This document shows positions 10,887 through 23,075 of a stretch of 64,000 nt of DNA, one piece after another. Origin of the DNA: Aculops lycopersici (taxonomy: Eukaryota; Arthropoda; Arachnida; Trombidiformes; Eriophyidae); NCBI GenBank assembly GCA_015350385.1, contig WNKI01000005.1, positions 1,249,906 through 1,313,905 of the forward strand, in the 5' to 3' direction. A model generated the notes under the pieces. It was not told where the DNA came from. It ran no database searches and saw only the letters and a list, made by a program, of their open reading frames with translations. The position numbers and the translations under genes are program-made. How positions within the stretch are numbered: position 1 is the first letter of the stretch; each line of letters starts with the position of its first letter.

Positions 10887-12519
10887 TGTGGTTACAAACA
10901 ACATCATCTTCAGCAACGGCGACAACGAAGCACAAAAGCAACACTATTCTAATGACCAATGGAAGCATCGACCATAACCATCCAATGATTCATTCAAGTT
11001 TACATTAATTAATTAAACACAGTCTTTTATGTTTCTTTCATCATTCTATCAATCAAACCTGCGAGTTCCATTCTATCGACTTCTCTTTCTTTGTACTGTC
11101 TTGTTTCACTTGGATCTTTGATTTCAGATTGCATTTGAAGGGCTTTAGAAAGGCTCAAGCCTAATTGCATTCAACTTGGCGGCTGCCCCTGAACGAAAAA
11201 CCAAAGGCCAAAAACCCATGCTTTCCAATCTCGATTTCGAATCTTCGCATCAAGTAATAGCGGCATACGAGATTTTTCCCCATACACACTGCGAGTTGCA
11301 CGAAAAGCAACTTCAACGGCAACCATCCGAGCGAAACGAGTGAGGCAACCGGAAACTTTCGCTATCCTCTCCTTCGCTTTCCTCCCCTCTCAGCAAAAAG
11401 TGAGAGGAAAAAAGAAAAAACCACCACCAAGCTAAACTGCAAAAACTTCGGTGCATCGATGCAACGAGAGCAACCCTCGCAATGGTAATTTACGTTGCAA
11501 GAACCGGAAACTAGGAAGAATCTTTGTTGAAACCATCCATTTTGCTTGAAATTTCTGCAGTGCATTACTTTAAATTCGAAAAAAAACTCTCGCTTGGTAG
11601 CACTCTAGGCGTACTTTTGGTTGATTCCAGCACAAAGCCACTGGATGTTTTTACCCCTCAATTTAACTAAAATTTCGAGTAGGTCGGTCTATGTTTCGTC
11701 TACCGGTAATCTTGGTCATTCATTAGCCGCAGCCGGTAACTAGCCTTCGGCATTAAAGTTTGTGGCTAGAACCAAAGGAAGCTATAGACAGCGAAGGGTC
11801 TACCTGAACTAGGGATTTCTGGGAATTGGACGAGGTAAGTTACGGGCTCATTGCTTAGGGACAATTCCAAGAGTCAAAACACAGGCCAGGGCATCCATTT
11901 GCTCGATTGAACTGAGTTAGTTTAGATGGCGTAGAGGCTAAAGCGTGACTTGGGATTCAGAAGTTAGAGAGTGGAGTTAGATATAATTTGTTCCGACTCC
12001 GATAACTTCAACTTTTCTTCGGTAGAGTTCGGATGTCGGCGGATTTCCGGTTGTGTTCAGCTGTAAGCCTAAGCAAGAAAGAAGCAGCCACTCAACTCAA
12101 TCTCCGTTTGGTGGTCTAGTTATGCATGCACAGGAATAACGGCGTGCCCTAAATACATTCTCGTTCATCAAACAAAATCAGCTTCCGTTGACTTGTGGTC
12201 GATTTCTACTACCACAGTTTCTACTAGTGCTGCTGCTATTGCTTGTACTGCCACAATAACTACCACCACCACCACTACTAATATTAATACTACTACTACT
12301 ACTTCCACCCTTCTCGGCCAGTCTTTTCTTGATATTTTCTCCCCACTTCCGGTTGAGCTACAATCCCAGCCTTTGGGGTTATGATCTGAGCCAAAGAGGG
12401 GGGAGATAGAGGAAGGGGAAGAAGAGAGAGGCAACAGTGGGAAGAGAACTGGCTTATTAGATTGAATTGCCATTATTCCTCCCCCTCGTGGCTTCTTGTA
12501 TTCGAAAGGCTAAGGAGGT

Positions 12520-13044
<525 letters not shown>

Positions 13045-13140
13045 CCGACCTGGCCATTGCTCCTCCAACGTCTCGGATGGAGGGTCAATAAAAGTTGAAG
13101 GGGACAGGTCAAGAGGCATTGGAGGCGGCTTGTGGAGGTA

Positions 13141-13259
13141 ACTTACCTGTGCACTCACCTTAGACTATTATTGAACCTAAAATTCATGGTCCAATCATTA
13201 GAAGAGAGCTAGCTCCATGTTGCACTCTAACTGGGCGAAAGAAGTCGGGCCAACTCACC
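13141..13259 (-). other. Cluster of three minus-strand 5' splice-site consensus sequences
   Basis: On the minus strand, TCTAAG|GTGAGT occurs with its exon end at 13259 and again at 13159. Twelve bases after the latter comes CACAG|GTAAGT (exon end 13147). All three are strong donor matches. The exon would be the sequence just right of each site. A short frame starting at an ATG before the middle donor reads MNFRFNNSL, but I cannot show it is translated. The gene is unknown. Confidence 0.35.
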
Positions 13260-15603
13260 TTAGAAACCTTGTGATTTGCCAACATCCATAACTTAGACGT
13301 CGAACAGGCTGGAAACTAAAGTCGGTTGTCTAGTTAGTGAGCTTAAATTTTGGCCTCTCACCTGCAAAGTGTCACCGGGGGCCTGTTCCTCACGTAGCGC
13401 TGTTGGCATTCAAACGAGGAACACTTTTATTACGAGGACGCTTGACTGCTGTCGTGGTTCTTCTTACGAGGGTAGCAGCAGGTGAAGGTGTAGTCCATCA
13501 AATCAAAACACCAATCACGTCGCCTCTCGTCACTACTGATGAGGGAGTTGGTGGTTCCCTTCGTCACCAAGTCCCTTTGCCGAGTCCACTTTTTAAATTG
13601 CACACAAGGGCAATCTAATGCAGGGATATAACGCTCCCCTCACAAAATACTAGCTGCTCATCATCTAATCATATTGGCATCAGCTGCTCCTTGCTCCCTC
13701 CCCTTAGTAGCAGCAACCTCCGCCTCCACCACAAACCATTGCCACAAAACTAAACAACTAAACTCTAGCCATTAATCAAACTTTACCTGGCAAAAAGCGA
13801 AACAAATTTTACATTTGAGGCCACCCGGAACCACGATTTGGACCAATGCAGACACACAGAAGACCAATTTAGTCCCCGTGGGCGCCACTAAACCTGATTA
13901 TATGACGTGGTATGTCGTCGGCCCGGTCGACTAGCAAACAAGCTTTCCGTTGGATTGCTTGTCGGCGAGGTGTTACATCTCGTTTTGTTCCGTTTAGTTT
14001 CGCTTCGCTTCGTTTTATCTCTACTGGTTCCATTGGTTCAACGCTAACAAATACCACGAGACTAGTGCATGTCTCATGGGATGATTCGGCGATTGGTTAG
14101 CAACTAACTCCCCTCTAGCCCCATAGTATTTGTCGCACCATCAATTGGCGCTCTAGGAGCTAAGCATTCCTCGCCCGAGACTCCAGTCGGCGGCATGCAG
14201 TCTACCTGGCGGCGGCTCTCTTTTGAATTCTATTGATGCCTTTGTAGCCGGTGTCCGCTCGAGTTGTTTGTGGCGATGTGTTGTATGAGGTAACTGTCAT
14301 GTTAAATGGGAATAGTTGCTTGTACCTTCAGAACGAGTCTTGCGACAGAGACACACACAACAACCTGCCGCTTCCGGTTGCCAGAATACACCAGCTAGCA
14401 GTTGTCAGCTCGAAAGTCCTACACCCCTCAGGCGACAGCTAGTCTTTCTTGTGTTACTCGGGCACAGATAAGACAGCAGTCGGACGGGAAAAGCAGAGGC
14501 CTTGAGGGAGGGGCTAGCTGGCTGATCGGCGACTTGCTGGTCGAGAATTTTAAGCTTGGAGATAACTAGGGCGGGTAATAGATTTTTCAACAATGAAATA
14601 GGATAGAGCTAAGTAGAAGTGGGTTTTGTGGCGGCAATCGGCTCGTAAACAACCAACATAGCGAGACTAGCTAAGCCTTCTGACCGCCTGACAACTGGTG
14701 GCACCAAATGTTAAGCCCCTCGGCCATTTTAGCAGCATCCAGTGGCACCTCCAGGCGCCAGCACCGAGCCTCTTGATTCGAAAGCTCTGGATCCGCTTTG
14801 GAGACTATCATTTGCACGACATGTATGATTTGTACCACCTCTGAAACTCGTGAGTGCTATACAATATCTACCAGAGAATGCTGGGCCGACTGACGCGCTG
14901 CCTCTCCACGCCCCAAGGGATGTTTTCAACCAAAATTGATTTGATCGTCAGTGTATAGATATAATATGGACTAGTTAGAATGGGAAATCGAATGAAATCT
15001 GGTTTTAACGAATAAAAGCTACTAGTTTGCGACGCTTGCGTTTATCAGGTACCTAGCACCGCCGCGTGTCAACGTCACACGCATGCACCAGCCGAACCAC
15101 AACACACGGCGTGCCAATTGGCAAAGCCAATCATTGGCAGATAAATTCGTCAACTAACGGGATCCTCCCCGCCGACTAGCAACAACGATTTCGAGTCACT
15201 GGGCTCTAAATCGATAATAGATCGATTGCACGGAGAAGCTCATGGGCGCAGATTTTCCTACGCCCCCGCGCTTCCCCTTCATGTCGTAGTGTAGTAACAT
15301 AGTGATGGTGGTTGTTGTTGTTTATGGTCAGCGGCAAGTTAGAGTGTGGAGTCTATGCCAAGCTCATGCGAAACTTATCGTTGGCGCCCCGGATCATTCG
15401 GTTCCCGATTTAGGCCCTTTCTCTCCCCCCACCAACCGCCACTGGCACCAAGGAAGATGCCGTCGGGCGCGCTCAGCGCCGCGTTACATAATCCATCTTT
15501 CCGGGTTTGAGATAACGAGCGAGCAAGTTGAAGCAATCGGCTGGCCAATTGGCTGGCATTTCGTCGCTCAATTGGATGGCGAGCGCAGGTTTAGTCTACC
15601 TGC

Positions 15604-15637
15604 GATGATCACCACTTCGATTGCAGTGGCGATCATC
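15604..15637. repeat. 13-bp inverted repeat, 8-nt loop
   Basis: Arms 15604-15616 and 15625-15637 pair at 12 of 13 positions (the mismatch is 15611/15630). Confidence 0.6.
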
Positions 15638-16822
15638 GTGCTCGTGGTGGTCGTAGTCGGCGGCGTCTCTATAGCTGAAGTAGTTGTGGTCATTATTCAG
15701 GCGCCAGTCACAAAATCAGGTTGACGCACAACTAATTGGTCGCCAGCATAATCGATGCCGATCTCAGCGCCCCCAAAGCAGGCATCACATTACCTCACCT
15801 CATTCCAGCGAATCGTTTCAACCCGATTCGCTTTGGTTCGGCGAGTGGAGGTGGGTGGCATTCAATAGGCGCGTGAAAATAATAAGTCTCTCTCTCCCTC
15901 TCTCGCTCGCTCGTCTTTTTGCGCTTTCACGAAGGAAAGTGTAAAAAAGGCGAGCAATTGGAGGGAAAATAATCCAAGGCGACGCAAGGATCAATCCCGA
16001 GTTTGCGGCCGCCACCACTAAACCTGCGTGATCAATCTGCTGCGTGCAAAAGACCAAGCAAAAATCTCTTACTTTATCCGGCGTCCAAGATTCAAGATTT
16101 GGCATAAAACCAGCTGAGAACTTGCAGCTATGCAGAGGATAATAAACTAATCTTCCTGCGCGACTTACCTGGGTGCGTGCAAACACATATCGCGCACAAA
16201 CGCCCCTACAATAGAGTGAGTTTAAGCCGCACCTAGCGACGCAGCTCTCACCCAACGGTCGCTGCACTTCAGGTAGGACTCTCGGCAGGATAATCATCAT
16301 TGTTGGTATCATCAAGGAAAATGACCTCTAGCTCTTTCTCTCTGGTCTACTAGTTTGGGCTTCTCGAGGGGTTTGCTTGAGGGTGGACCGCGTACAATGC
16401 CGCGGACTTCCAAATGTCTCGCCATATGCTAACTTCAGTATCGAGTTTCCCCCTTCCACCTTCGTCCAACTGAAACTTGAATTCCCTCCCATTGGCTTCA
16501 TATTCTACGTCTGCCCTTCTAACTTTCACATCGAACTCCCTAAAGCAACCGACGGGATTCCACCTGCTGAGAGTTGGGTCTTCGCCAAACTTTGCTTCAA
16601 TTTCACCAAGTAGCCGGCAAAATATCGCAACTTGAACACCCATTCGCTCGACCAAGCCAGAAGCCAGTTTATATCCGGTGCGCGGACACAACCACCCTGC
16701 TGAGAGCAATGGCAGTGGCGAAAACAGTAGTGGTAGATGCAGTAGGGCAGCAACATTGTGGCGCGAGTATAGCTAGAGACCATAGGAACTATTGTCAAAT
16801 TAGTCCACTTGCAGCTTTCCAC

Positions 16823-16851
16823 TGGCCCACTGTCTCATGACCAGTGGGCCA
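16823..16851. repeat. 10-bp perfect inverted repeat, 9-nt loop
   Basis: TGGCCCACTG at 16823-16832 and its reverse complement at 16842-16851. Confidence 0.6.
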
Positions 16852-17772
16852 ATCGGGGGGACCACCAAAGGCGGCGCACCTTAACGATTGCGTAATTCGC
16901 TTAGGCGACATTGTATTCAGTGTCCGTGTGGGTGGCTATTGTTTCGTCAGTTAGTTGGCAGGTTGTTTGGTGTAACAGTAGCACCGGCGGTGGTGGTGGC
17001 AGAGTTTGCGCCGCAACTGACAATGTCGCCGCCACCGAGTTGTGGCTGGTGCTCGACGCAAGGGGCAAAGAGTGGCTCAGTTTTAGGAGACTGCATCAAA
17101 CTTTGTGAAGACTACAACAAACTCTACTGGCAACAGCCACCAAGCTAATGCTAGCTCCATCCGTCGGCTAGACATTCTTTGAGCTCTAAGTCTAAAACGA
17201 CCCGGTGCTCGACAAGCAACAGCAGCTGTTCTCTTGGTTCTAGTTCAGCAAACCATCAGTACGAGCAACCATCAGCTGAAACCGAGACTAAATCGGCGAC
17301 CACAAAGCGAGCTCCCCGTGGTTCCTAGTTGTAAGAGGAAACTCACTCCCTCTCTCTAATACAAGCCGTGCTTCTAGCCTAAACATCTCTGTTTGTCTAT
17401 CTCATGATATTCAGTCAGCAAACCAACACTCCGACCCACTAATGAGCATCCGCCGCCGCACCACACTATCACCACCCGAACTAGACGAAACCAATTTCTT
17501 CCCTTCATTCGTGTCCGTGTCTCGTTCTATTTAGCCACAACCAACTCTCCGAACGACTGTAGTGGTTTCTCTGGCAGGCTGCTACTGATGATGATTTTCT
17601 CTTGTTCTCTCTTTCCATCTTCCTCTTGCCTTCCGTGTTCCAGTAAAAGCGGCTGCGGTTGCATTAGCACGAGCATCAAGCATCCAATGGAAACACAAAC
17701 ACAAATTTAGACTTGAACACACGACACCGCGGAACTGACGCCAGTCTAGCTTGGCTCCAAACAACTTCCAAA

Positions 17773-17831
17773 GCTCTATCCGCAAGTCGAAATGGGCAAC
17801 TTTAATGCCCATTTGGACTTGCGGATAGAGC
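17773..17831. repeat. 26-bp near-perfect foldback hairpin, 7-nt loop
   Basis: Arms 17773-17798 and 17806-17831 pair at 25 of 26 positions. The only mismatch is G17789/G17815, and the loop is ACTTTAA. The stem length and tight loop are in the range of a short miRNA precursor or of a template-switch duplication. No ORF crosses it sensibly. A second hairpin begins 68 bp further on. Confidence 0.85.
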
Positions 17832-17878
17832 GGAGGAAAAGTTGCACTTTCATTCTGTTAATTATCATTTTTCTCAAT

Positions 17879-17896
17879 TCTCTCTCTCTCTCTCTC
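17879..17896. repeat. (TC)n microsatellite between two hairpins
   Basis: A short CT run that separates the 26-bp and 20-bp hairpins. Confidence 0.8.
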
Positions 17897-17898
17897 AA

Positions 17899-17952
17899 GC
17901 AAAATGCTTGAACCTCCACGTGAGGTGACGAATGGAGGTTCAGGCATTTTGC
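17899..17952. repeat. 20-bp foldback hairpin, 14-nt loop
   Basis: Arms 17899-17918 and 17933-17952 pair throughout. There is a single T908/G943 wobble, which would be a U-G pair in plus-strand RNA. The sequence is unrelated to the neighbouring 26-bp hairpin, so the two are independent events or a small cluster of structured RNAs. Confidence 0.85.
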
Positions 17953-19164
17953 TCTCGAGTCCGACCATCAGAGGCGCGCATCGCGTCACCTTTGAAGCCA
18001 ACGTCCTGATGTATATCGTGACAACTGTGACTACTGTCCATACAAAAACTCTGGTCGTCGTCATGTTTTACTAGAAAACAAGTGGCCAAAGTCGAAACTT
18101 GCACTACTGCCCCGCGTTTGATACAGTCGACCTTTGCAAGACTTTTGCGCCCATTCCGAGTTGACTAAAGTCCAGCTCTCAACTAACCATACACTCGGTA
18201 CCAAGTCCCGTCTATCTCTCCACTTCATCTCGCCAACTACCCTCTAGGCCTCCCCCTTGCAAAAAAACACTGCGAGCTCGACGGGAAAAAACTAAGATAA
18301 AAGTCGAGGAACTAGCACTCGAAAGAGTAGCAGGCACGTGTCTCAACATTTCACCTAGTGTTGTCCTTCCGCTAGATGAATTGGCTATCTCAATGTGGCC
18401 ATAATAACTCTGCAGTTTGACGGTGCCAGTGTCACTGAACCGCTAGACACGCAACTCGCAACAATCTTTCATGATACCTGCTTCTTTACAGCCAGTGGCT
18501 AGCGCTAGTGGTCTACTCTACCTCAGTAACTTTTCCTAGAATTAACGAACGACTTTCCAGCTTGTCATGGCCAGATGACTTCGTTTGTCTTCGAGTGCAA
18601 TCCACTTCCATCTGCTCACCTAGCTCAGCAAAATTGTCACGGTGGCCTCTTTTTGCTCGTACACAACTGGAGTTGTTCTTCAAGCTAGAGACTGCACCAG
18701 TTGGCCACCAACAACTTGCCAAGAAAGACGACGATTTCCCTCGTCGATAATTGGTGATTACTTTTGACATAGCTCGCCTGGTACCCGCTGCCATGCCAGC
18801 GTATGCCGCCCGCAGTGAGTATACGATTATTCAGCTTTTGACTGTATGTTTTTCGGGCTCAGCCCGCTGCCTCTCGCGTAACTCGTCTGGTTCTACTATT
18901 TCATCGGCTGATATGGCTTGTATTACCACCTCTCCCTCTTGAGCAGCGCTAGACAGAGGTCTGAGGTCAACCGTCTGAAAATTTGGGACATTTTCACTCA
19001 CGACACCAGAATTTTTGAGCATTGATGATGAATGATGATAACAAATCTCTCTCTTTTCCAATCCATTGTTTGTTGCAATTTGTTAGATTTTCAAGCGCAA
19101 TTGCATCAATTAATGCGTTTCTGGCCAGTGTCAAACCCCGACTCGGTCGCAATTTCACTCCCCC

Positions 19165-19345
19165 TAACCGCGCGGCGTGCACGCCGCCGCTGCCGCTAGC
19201 AGCGCGCAGCGCTGCAGCGGGGAGGTGCGCTTCTCGCGCGCAGCGCGCCGACCGATGTGCGACGGCCGCCGGCCCTGCCAGGGGGGCCGCAGTCCCAGCC
19301 AGGTCGCAGTCCCAGCCGGATCGCAGTCCGAGCCAGGTCGCGAGC
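19165..19345. other. GC-rich island with 17-bp tandem repeat
   Basis: About 180 bp are far richer in G+C than the surroundings. The right half has three head-to-tail copies of a 17-bp unit (19288-19304, 19305-19321, 19322-19338), differing at one to three positions. The island is flanked by two similar words, AAATTTGGGACA at about 18979 and AAATTTGGGACAC at 19430. It may be a CpG promoter or a small inserted element. The ORFs on both strands here are composition artefacts. Confidence 0.5.
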
Positions 19346-19594
19346 GAAGCCGCGAGACCAACTTGTATCCCCAAATGCGCTCTGAAAATGCACTTTGGTC
19401 TCCGTGGATCGCTTGTGGCGGTGCAGCGTAAATTTGGGACACTTTCCTAAGACCTTTCAAATACCCCGTGAGCTTACATGTGGCCGGCCCCTCTCTTGCA
19501 GGGTGCAAGTTACAGCAGAGGCTGATGTTGGAGCTCAAGTTTGCTGTTCAATATAGCTGGATGTTTGCTGCTGCCGAGTTGCTGATTCCGAGCC

Positions 19595-19627
19595 TGCGTT
19601 GGCCTGTAGAAGTGAGAGGCCAACGCA
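19595..19627. repeat. 11-bp perfect inverted repeat, 11-nt loop
   Basis: Arms 19595-19605 and 19617-19627. A second small hairpin (8-bp arms, 2-nt loop) follows at 19647-19664. Confidence 0.6.
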
Positions 19628-19999
19628 AGGCGACAATTCGGAGGGAGCCCAAACAAGTTTGGGCCAAACTGTTTGGCGTGGGAGAAAAGATGGAGCTCTG
19701 GCTTCAAAAGTCGACGTTGAAGTCGTTGGATTGTTCGCCGCTCGCTGTTGCTGGTCTTTCGTCACTCATTCTGCGAGAGGCGATTCCACTTGCGTTTGGG
19801 CGGCCAGCCTCTGCTGCTGCTGCTGCTGCTGCAGTGGCGTCAACTTATGTCGCTCGGTCCACCAATCAGATGACCGGTCGCCATTGTTGCTGCGCGCGTC
19901 GTCGTCGTCGTCGTCGCCGCAAGTACCGAAAACGAGGGATACATTCCAGCGGACGAGTATTGTTTTTGCAGTCCCGCACTGAAACACACAGCAACTCGT

Positions 20000-20560
20000 G
20001 CAAAATCGCCAACAACCCGCGCGCCGTGCCGCCGATCGATTGGATGTTCGTTCGATCGTTCGTCTGTTCGCTCGGGTCAGCTTGGAGTTGGGCGGAATTT
20101 TCACTCTCCTCTCCGCATCAGAATCGCCTGCCGGCGACGCCGAGTCTCTGGGCTTCGTGTCGCAATAGGAAACACGAAATTGAAACAGCGAATTTGAGGC
20201 CGTCGGCCGGTTGGTGCCTCCTCGTCCATCAGTCGGCCGGTCGGTCGGTCGGTCCGTCGGTCGTCAGCGCAGTCGCAAGTTGCGAGTGTTCGCTGGCTGG
20301 TCGGTCGGTCGGTCGGTGGGTTGGCCGCCGCGTGCCGCTACTGCGACGGACTTGGCATTACCGGCCGCAGCGACAATAACAACAACAACCACAGCGTCGT
20401 CGCCGTCGCCGTCGCCGCCGCGCTCACCAGTCCAGTTGGCCCCCAGAAGTCGAGCGGCCGCCGAGAAACGCGACAATAGCGCGCCTACGCTCTCGCGTCA
20501 CGGAGCAACCGCGAGCGTCACCGTATGCTGCAGCAAACTTTCCTCGCTCGTGTGACCAAG
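20000..20560 (+). promoter_or_regulatory. CpG-rich block, possible RSK promoter/first exon
   Basis: A region dense in CpG and tetranucleotide repeats (CGGT runs at 20231-20262 and 20297-20317), about 2.5 kb upstream of the RSK start codon and with no coding gene of its own. It would fit a promoter with a spliced 5' UTR exon. This rests on composition and position only. Confidence 0.3.
20231..20317. repeat. Two (CGGT)n tetranucleotide tracts
   Basis: TCGGTCGG-type runs at 20231-20262 and 20297-20317. A related (GACC)n run, the complementary motif, occurs at 33845-33868. Confidence 0.8.
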
Positions 20561-22691
20561 TGAGGTGCAGAAAGTGGACGAGTTTCGAGTTTGTGCGCTT
20601 TGTGGCCTGATAAACGTAAAGTTCAATAGTCATACGCAACTTGTGCCAACTCGGAGGCCAAAGGAAAAAGAGAGCAAAGAATTGGACTGAGCTGAATGAG
20701 AAGTGAGTTGGAGATGGAGATGGAAATTGAGGTGGGGAATAGAGAAGAAAAGGATTCAATTGAATTAGCAAGTTTCAAGTTTTGAAAGAAAACTCGACAG
20801 TCGCACGCCTGAAAGTGACACGTTTTCTCCCTCTCCCTCCTGATCCTTTATTATGTTCTCCAATTGAACTCTATCCCTTTGACCCAGTAAACAAAGTCGA
20901 CGTCTATTTAGAGGGGAAAATCTCAACACGCAAGAAAGAGTAAGAAAAGACAGCAAGTTTTCATCGCAAGCCCATCAGAAGAAGGTAGCCAGCCAGTGCA
21001 TTTGCAACCGTGGCACCTCCATTTCATCTATCGAAGCCCAAGAGAGCGAAACCAACTTAATTTTGTTGTCGTGGTTGTTGTTGTTGATGCTCCTCATCCT
21101 CGTCGACGCATTTTGGCAGCAAAACCGATCAGCTGGTTAGAGCAAACGATAACCACCCACGTGGTCCACTACGACTACTACCACTACTAATAATCTGCAA
21201 CGAACTCGTTAGTTCGCGGGACCCAATAGGAGGGGACCCATCTAGCTAGACATTGAAAGAAGACTTGTTTGCAATTGCAACAAGCAACCAACACCGAGGA
21301 CCGGGAAGCGAGAAACGGAAGCCAATTTGTTTGCAGCGCGCGTTTGTTCCTATTGCGTCACACAATCCCAGCCACCAGAAAGTCAAGTGAGCAGCTCGCG
21401 CACATAGAGACGATAGCGAACTGGCCGTTAGTTGGAGTAGCAATAGAAGGCAGCACATTAGTGGCAACTACATTCACTTTGCGCGCTTTACGGGAGTAAC
21501 GGTTGCGCATTAGCGGATTCAGCGGCGAACAAACAATTTTGCTCAGCCACAAAGGCTTCAGAGAAGCCACTGGTTTAGTTGGCGCCTGTTGTCGAAGGTT
21601 TATTTGGTTGGCTAGTAGAACCGAGCAATTATCTTCTTGCCCTTGTTGTTGTTAGAGCTATTAGTATCGGAAACTCAACCACAAACGTCTCTCTCTCGCT
21701 CGTCGCTAGCTGGTGTCCATTTGGCTGGCGCAATATTAATCCATTGAGCGCCAAGCTTATTACCGCAACTAGCCGACCACAACGAACCATCTATCGAAAG
21801 GGTGGTGTCACGAGCAAGATTAACATTAGAAGAGCAGCAAATACAAGTCGTTGACTGCAATCTGCTACATAATCGAAGCAGAGCATTCACTTGGAGTTAT
21901 CAAAAGAGGGACAGAGAGAGGGAGGGAGAGGGAGAAAGTGAATGGGAAGCCATCGATTGCGTGAGTTACATCATTGGATCCATTGAGAACTTAGTCCCAT
22001 CCCGCACTTGTCTCCGGTTCAATTATCAATTGAATCCCGCTATCTCCTGACGACTACGAAATTGCGAGATTGCGCAACCGCGAATGTACAAAAGAGAGTG
22101 TCGAAAATTGGAGTTCCACCATATTGAAGGTCGCGCGCTTGTGCTAAATCGGGGCTCAATCATTAGCATTAATCGATGAAAACTTGGCAACAAGGAAACA
22201 GAATAGTAGAAACAACAGACTGACGATCGAAAAAATCAACAAGTAAGATTCGATAGGCAGGTAGTTAGTTACGTCAGAGACAGAATCACCGACAAACAGG
22301 AGAGGAACACCACATTAAGACTTACAATACTCCTGCAAGGGTCTATGGTCGTTGGATAATCGAGAGCAAAGAGAAAAAATAACTCAACCATCTACTTTGG
22401 AAATTATGATTAATGTTTCACACACGCCAGAATTGCAGCGCATTGAACCACTCGATAATAAGACGACAAACCGATTACATTGAGAACAGCAAACATCGCG
22501 ATTGTTGCGGTGAAACGAGCCAACGAACATATCATCGAACACAACAAACTGCAATAAACTGCCGAAATACTTGAAAGATCACCTGCCTTCGTTCTGCAAC
22601 AAGAGGCCCATTTTGGAAACACGCCATAACTACCACAACCACCACCACGAAGCACAAGTGCGCGCTTGCTCTATTTACTCTTCATATACCA

Positions 22692-22714
22692 ACACTGTCA
22701 CAAGTTGACAGTGT
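22692..22714. repeat. 9-bp perfect inverted repeat, 5-nt loop
   Basis: ACACTGTCA and TGACAGTGT separated by CAAGT. Confidence 0.55.
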
Positions 22715-23075
22715 CAAACGTTTCGTTGAGAGCAAACATAGAGTAGCTGTAGCAGCGCCCCTGGCACCCCATACACAACACACTCGATATAGCTAACAAG
22801 CTTAACCCGCATTCAGCATCGAGACACATACTTACCTGTTCGCTTTATTGTGGAGACATTACAAAACCACTACACTGGCCAGCAAACAAGTCTACCAAAA
22901 TTTCCAAGAAGATCTAGTGATTTCATTTAGACCAAACATAAAAGCAGCGCTTGGTATCTAGATAACGTGGCAACAGAAAGATCACAGGTATATATACCAA
23001 ATACAAACAACAAATTCTTTGTAGCAAGTTAAGTCGACACAGACAACCAACCAACAAAGGGGCGAGTCAACAAAG

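Noticed and set aside
11930..12015. tRNA-like segment with TGGCGTAGAGG and GTTCCGACTCC
   Set aside because: D-arm does not pair, the B-box-like word has an extra base, and acceptor ends do not match.
15818..16315. Minus-strand ORF with in-frame donor CCCAG|GTAAGT at 16169
   Set aside because: The donor is good, but the short frame before it has no recognisable protein character. Kept only as a splice-site observation.
19468..20379. 303-codon plus-strand ORF with poly-A and poly-R
   Set aside because: GC/CpG-rich block where several frames on both strands are open. No domain, biased composition, and it contains a hairpin and CGGT repeats.
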